Source of the DNA: Bacillota bacterium
GTDB taxonomy: Bacteria > Bacillota > Clostridia > Oscillospirales > Oscillospiraceae
NCBI GenBank assembly: GCA_023402075.1
Contig: JAEXCS010000017.1
Location: 1-10,104, forward strand
Direction of reading: 5' to 3'
DNA: 10,104 nt
Program-made: the position numbers and the translations under genes
The notes under the pieces: model-generated
Told to the model about the DNA's origin: nothing
The model's input: only the letters and a program-made list of their open reading frames with translations
Databases searched by the model: none
Shown here: one piece after another, positions 7,494-10,104 of the stretch
Layout of the letters: each line of letters starts with the position of its first letter
Position numbering within the stretch: the stretch's first letter is position 1

Positions 7494-7582
7494 AACACCA
7501 TATTTCCAGGGCCTTTTATTTTATCTGGTTCACTTCACGCGCAGGAGGCTGAGCGTTTGAGTCTCCCAGCCCCCACCAAATT

Positions 7583-7627
7583 AAAGTCATGTATGAGGAT
7601 TTAAACTTATACATGACTTTTTGTTTT
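7583..7627 (+). terminator. Rho-independent terminator after the M20 gene
   Basis: A perfect 12-base-pair stem (7583-7594 with 7609-7620, AAAGTCATGTAT and its complement) encloses a 14-base loop and runs into TTGTTTT. It lies 90 bases after the M20 stop. The A-rich 5' arm means it could also stop transcription arriving on the other strand. Confidence 0.85.
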
Positions 7628-7694
7628 ACCTGTTCTAAAATCAAGAGAGATTCAAGCTATTAATAATATTGCTAAAAAGGCCTATGTTCACCGG

Positions 7695-7721
7695 TGCAAC
7701 CGAAATGCAACCGAAAGTTGC
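7695..7721. repeat. Tandem 11-base direct repeat with overlapping hairpin upstream of the XRE gene
   Basis: TGCAACCGAAA occurs twice head to tail without a gap (7695-7705 and 7706-7716). The second copy also forms a perfect GCAAC/GTTGC hairpin with loop CGAAA (7707-7721). The 11-base period is about one helical turn, so two proteins could bind the same DNA face. It lies about 70-95 bases upstream of the regulator's start codon, where an operator would be expected. No protein is known to bind it; the role is inference. Confidence 0.5.
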
Positions 7722-7723
7722 TT

Positions 7724-7754
7724 AATAGTTGGTAGTGGCAATCAACTATTTTTG
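7724..7754. promoter_or_regulatory. Inverted repeat upstream of the XRE gene (operator or short attenuator)
   Basis: AATAGTTG (7724-7731) and CAACTATT (7743-7750) form a perfect 8-base inverted repeat with an 11-base spacer, followed by TTTGTT. It sits about 40 bases ahead of the start codon of the HTH gene. Either it is a dyad operator for self-repression by the XRE protein, which suits the dimeric binding of that family, or it is a weak intrinsic terminator in the leader. I could not find a convincing promoter pair around it. Confidence 0.45.
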
Positions 7755-7788
7755 TTAAAATGGATCCAACACAAAGGAGGAATATAAA

Positions 7789-8139
7789 ATGAATATGAGC
7801 ATTCCACTTTTACTTGGAGGGTTTGTGATCTATCTTGCTATTGCGGCAGTTATAGTCACGCTTGTTGTACTGGTTATCCGCGCACTTCTGAAGTATATCC
7901 ATTCCGGCAGCGTGCGAAAGGAAAAAAGAAGGGTGACAAGGTCGCTTGGCGAAGCGCTGAAGGAAAATCGTACTCGCTGCAAAATGACACAGGAATTTGT
8001 AGCGGAGAGTATCGGTGTCAGTCGGCAGGCTGTATCAAAATGGGAAAGCGGCACTTCTGACCCAAGCACTTCAAATCTTCTGGCTCTTGCAAATCTGTAC
8101 GGTATCTCAGCAGAAGATTTGCTAAAAGAAGCTGGATAA
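7789..8139 (+). CDS. Membrane-anchored XRE-family HTH regulator
   Basis: A small 116-residue protein with two parts. Residues about 6-34 form one strongly hydrophobic helix followed by basic residues (RKEKRR, 43-48), so the rest should face the cytoplasm. Residues about 53-113 are a complete XRE/Cro-C1-type helix-turn-helix domain, with MTQEFVAESIGVSRQAVSKW (66-85) and the downstream YGISAEDLLKE end. The start ATG is 8 bases from a perfect AAAGGAGG (7773-7780). The gene stands alone, with a terminator-like hairpin on either side. The DNA-binding target is unknown; the repeats just upstream make autoregulation likely. A membrane tether implies a link to an envelope signal, or sequestration, but no sensor domain or partner gene is visible. 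The fold is confident, the role is open. Confidence 0.88.
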   Translation: MNMSIPLLLGGFVIYLAIAAVIVTLVVLVIRALLKYIHSGSVRKEKRRVTRSLGEALKENRTRCKMTQEFVAESIGVSRQAVSKWESGTSDPSTSNLLALANLYGISAEDLLKEAG

Positions 8140-8215
8140 CTTGGCATACGCAACGATGGTTCAAATGTTTTTCTAAAAGTGAGTGATATCCAGATTTGGC
8201 GTAGTGCGCACATTG

Positions 8216-8266
8216 AATCTCAGACAAAGGTACAAAAGATCGTGCCTTTGTCTGAGATTTGTAGAA
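8216..8266 (+). terminator. Long perfect hairpin, probable terminator after the XRE gene
   Basis: AATCTCAGACAAAGG (8216-8230) pairs perfectly with 8245-8259, and three more pairs (one G-T) close an 8-base loop, giving about 18 pairs. The T-rich tail is poor (TTGTAGAATTT), so termination strength is uncertain. The stem sits 77 bases after the XRE stop and directly before the promoter of the next gene, where an insulating terminator would be expected. Confidence 0.6.
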
Positions 8267-8281
8267 TTTAAATTTTAAACG

Positions 8282-8290
8282 TGATATAAT
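8282..8290 (+). promoter_or_regulatory. Extended -10 promoter for the DUF4317 gene
   Basis: TGATATAAT combines the extended TG element with a perfect TATAAT (8285-8290). No good -35 box is visible at the normal distance, which an extended -10 can tolerate. It would give a leader of about 57 bases. Confidence 0.55.
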
Positions 8291-8353
8291 TTATTTCCCA
8301 TTGCCATGACCTTGCCGTGCCGATGGTTTATTTTCAAAATTGTGAGGTCTGTT

Positions 8354-9493
8354 ATGAATCAAAAAGAATTGAATGAAATCCGCCGCCATATGACTCCCAA
8401 TAAGACGAATATCAGCAAAATTTATGGCTGCTACGTCAATAGCAATAAAGCCATCATTTCATATCTGGAAGAATCTCTTGGAATGATGCCCCAACTGGAA
8501 ACGGAAAAATATATGGTTTTTCTAAAGAAGGCTTTGTCCGGGAGTCTTGGGAAAAATCTGGTCGATATTGTTTTTTCCACGCAGCAGGTGCACGACAGCG
8601 ATGAACACCGGTTGCTTACAAGCCTGACAAACTCAGATCTCAAAGATGCAGGAGCCAGAGAACAATTTTACCAAAAGGTAATACAGTCGCTGGATATGGA
8701 AGACTGCAATTATCTGATTCTCCTTGCCAGCGATGCCTATGACGTGCCGCATCGCGGGAAAGATGATGAGATTCAGGCTGATGCGTCTGACACCGTTTTC
8801 AACTACATTATCTGTGCCGTCTGTCCTGTCAGAGATGGCAAACCGGAACTCGGTTACTTTTCCGGCGAAAATGAGTTCCATGGCTATGCGACGAAGCAAA
8901 TTGTCGCACCGCCCGAACTTGGCTTCATGTTTCCGACTTTTGATGACCGCGCGCCAAATATTTATAATGCGCTTTTCTATTCCAAGGACACAGCGCAGAT
9001 CCACCACGAATTCATCGACGCTGTTTTTCATACGACCCCTCCTATGTCTGCTGACGAGCAAAAAGAAACATTTCAAAGTGTGCTTACTGACTCTCTGGCG
9101 GACGGGTGCAGCTATGATGTGATTCAGGCTGTGCACGAACAGATTCGCGAGCGCATTGAGCAGCACAAGGAGCGCAAAGACCCGGATTCGCTTGACATTA
9201 CATCCCGTGATGTCGGACAAATTTTGCAGAGCAATGGGGTACCGCAAGAGCAGATTCAGGCATTTCAAGAAAAGTGTGGAGAGGAATTTGGCAGCGAAGC
9301 CGTGCTCAACCCGCGCAACATTATTGACAGCAGCAAGTTTGAGCTTGTCACACCCCAAGTAAAGATCTCCGTTGATCCGGAATACAGTTATATGGTTGAA
9401 ACAAAAATAATTGACGGAAAAAAATACATACTCATTCCAGCTGACGATGGGGTCGAAGTGAATGGAGTTAATGTAAAAATAGCAAGGGACTAA
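8354..9493 (+). CDS. DUF4317 domain-containing protein
   Basis: A soluble protein of 379 residues, full length for DUF4317, a Firmicutes family without known function. Recognisable family stretches are the N-terminal MTPNKTNISKIYGCYVNSNK (13-32), EKYMVFLKKALSGSLGKNLV (51-70), the mid-protein segment beginning ELGFMFPTFDDRAPNIYNAL, and the C-terminal VETKIIDGKKYILIPADDGV with the EVNGVNVKI end. No signal peptide, membrane helix or known catalytic motif is visible. I start it at ATG 8354, behind GTGAGGT (8342-8348), rather than at 8306. The extra 16 residues of the longer frame are not family-like and overlap the likely transcription start. It is transcribed alone, between its own promoter and terminator. 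A short AAAGGC/GCCTTT hairpin (9494-9511) follows the stop directly. Confidence 0.87.
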   Translation: MNQKELNEIRRHMTPNKTNISKIYGCYVNSNKAIISYLEESLGMMPQLETEKYMVFLKKALSGSLGKNLVDIVFSTQQVHDSDEHRLLTSLTNSDLKDAGAREQFYQKVIQSLDMEDCNYLILLASDAYDVPHRGKDDEIQADASDTVFNYIICAVCPVRDGKPELGYFSGENEFHGYATKQIVAPPELGFMFPTFDDRAPNIYNALFYSKDTAQIHHEFIDAVFHTTPPMSADEQKETFQSVLTDSLADGCSYDVIQAVHEQIRERIEQHKERKDPDSLDITSRDVGQILQSNGVPQEQIQAFQEKCGEEFGSEAVLNPRNIIDSSKFELVTPQVKISVDPEYSYMVETKIIDGKKYILIPADDGVEVNGVNVKIARD

Positions 9494-9533
9494 AAAGGCT
9501 GGGTTGCCTTTGACACGCTGATACGATTACCCG

Positions 9534-9566
9534 AGAATGCAGGTTATTGACCTGCATTCTTATTTT
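9534..9566 (+). terminator. Rho-independent terminator after the DUF4317 gene
   Basis: A perfect stem AGAATGCAGG/CCTGCATTCT (9534-9543 with 9551-9560) has a 7-base loop and is followed by TATTTT. It lies about 40 bases after the stop codon, a strong intrinsic terminator. Confidence 0.85.
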
Positions 9567-9661
9567 ATAAAGGTAATAAATTATACATGTCTAAAGGGCC
9601 TCTTTGAGCGTGCCCTGCAGAAGAGAATCCAAATTTTTTAATTAAAAAAGGCATAAAAAGA
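9567..9661. other. AT-rich intergenic stretch with a 16-base palindrome
   Basis: No gene is visible. AGGGC (9595-9599) can pair with GCCCT (9612-9616), and 9634-9649 is a perfect palindrome of six T, AATT and six A. The insertion-sequence remnant begins somewhere here or just after; I cannot place its left border. Confidence 0.4.
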
Positions 9662-9886
9662 GACATGGCTTGCAGCCTTTCATAGAATGAAGTTACCACA
9701 CACCATTCTGAAAAAAGACGGCAAACCATGTCCGAGAAAATTGTAAAGTTAAATGAGGAAGTAATGGAGGGGCAAATTAAGGAAGCCCTGATCGAGATGT
9801 ATCTGGCTGATGTATCTGTGCGCTGTGTGGAAGATGTTGGTCCCCATAAAACGAATCATGTGAAGACGTTTTCAGGACATATTTGA
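9662..9886 (+). mobile_element. Internally deleted IS256-family insertion sequence remnant
   Basis: The fragment holds the 5' end of an IS256-family transposase gene and the hairpin in front of it. Imperfect inverted repeats GACATGGCTTGCAGCC (9662-9677) and the complement of 9717-9732 match at 13 of 16 positions. Inside them AGAATG (9684-9689) pairs with CATTCT (9704-9709). Such a structure at the transposase start would limit translation from read-through transcripts. The left and right borders and any target duplication are not resolved; a matching terminal repeat was not found on the right. Confidence 0.7.
9728..9886 (+). pseudogene. IS256-family transposase, remnant with large internal deletion
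   Basis: A 52-codon frame from ATG 9728 to TGA 9884-9886. It starts MSEKIVKLNEEVMEGQIKE, the typical N-terminus of a clostridial IS256-family transposase. It then jumps directly to ALIEMYLADVSVRCVED, which in intact proteins of this family lies roughly a hundred residues further in (MYLAGVSVRRVED). After VED the frame leaves the family, reading VGPHKTNHVKTFSGHI to the stop. The catalytic DDE core is entirely missing, so it cannot transpose by itself. The first join falls at GGAA, a short sequence expected on both sides, so deletion by slippage between microhomologies is likely. Family recognition rests on my memory of the protein pattern, not on a search. Confidence 0.75.
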
Positions 9887-9928
9887 ACCAAAAACCCACG
9901 CAGGCATTGCTGCTAAACACAGCTTTAC

Positions 9929-10104
9929 TTATTCCGCGCGGAACATTGTATCCAGAATTTCCTCTTTATGAATCCCGCCGAACAGCTCTGCCAGCGGAAA
10001 ACGGTCCAGCACCGCCGCAGCGTCCTCCCTCCGGAAAGCACAGCCCTTCAGCGCTTCTGTCAGCTCGTCCAGCGGGGTAACGGAAAGAAAGTCGCCGTAA
10101 AAAA
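9929..10104 (-). CDS. Lipoate-protein ligase A, C-terminal end (partial)
   Basis: An open frame enters from the right edge and stops at TAA (9929-9931), giving the last 58 residues of a minus-strand gene. It reads FYGDFLSVTPLDELTEALKG, later LAELFGGIHKEEILDTMF. This fits the small C-terminal domain of bacterial lipoate-protein ligases, which attach lipoate to the E2 and GcvH subunits: a YGDFFS-like strand, an ELEEAL-GC helix and an FGGI-KEE end. The catalytic domain lies outside the window. No good terminator is visible after the stop; only a 4-pair GCAG/CTGC hairpin before a T-run (about 9891-9914). The frame is too short to be certain. Confidence 0.65.
   Translation of the reverse strand, partial: FYGDFLSVTPLDELTEALKGCAFRREDAAAVLDRFPLAELFGGIHKEEILDTMFRAE

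Overview
The window looks like chromosomal DNA of a Gram-positive, low-to-mid GC anaerobe of the class Clostridia (inference). Supporting signs are strong GGAGG-type ribosome binding sites, sigma-A promoters of TTGACA/TATAAT type, a DUF4317 protein (a family I know from Clostridia and relatives), and a lipoprotein-anchored ABC binding protein. I cannot name a species from sequence alone.

Region 1 (53-5667, minus strand) is one tight five-gene operon. In order of transcription it holds an adenine deaminase-family enzyme, two PotB/PotC-type permeases, a PotA-type ATPase and a lipoprotein substrate-binding protein. The first three genes overlap and the rest are 15-20 bases apart. Together they form an importer plus a purine-type deaminase. 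The usual annotation would be 'spermidine/putrescine transport', but the binding protein appears to lack the polyamine-binding Trp-x-Asp patch, so the cargo is unknown. A purine or another nitrogen compound is a reasonable guess.

Region 2 (5668-6329) is a 660-base control region between this operon and a divergently transcribed M20-family amidohydrolase. Two near-consensus sigma-A promoters lie face to face with their -10 boxes only two bases apart, so they probably compete for polymerase. Each sends out a leader of about 320-335 bases. The operon leader is GC-rich and can form alternative hairpins, making it a candidate RNA switch that I could not match to a known class.

Region 3 (6330-7627) is the M20 peptidase/amidohydrolase gene with its own terminator. 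It may act on an amide or acyl conjugate related to the imported substrate.

Region 4 (7628-9566) holds two single-gene units. The first is a small membrane-anchored XRE regulator behind a tandem 11-base repeat and an inverted repeat (possible operators). The second is a DUF4317 gene with an extended -10 promoter and a clear terminator.

Region 5 (9567-10104) contains a collapsed IS256-family insertion sequence. Its transposase is reduced to 52 codons by a large internal deletion, and its end hairpin is still visible. Beyond it is the 3' end of a minus-strand lipoate-protein ligase gene that runs off the right edge. No tRNA, rRNA or CRISPR array was seen.
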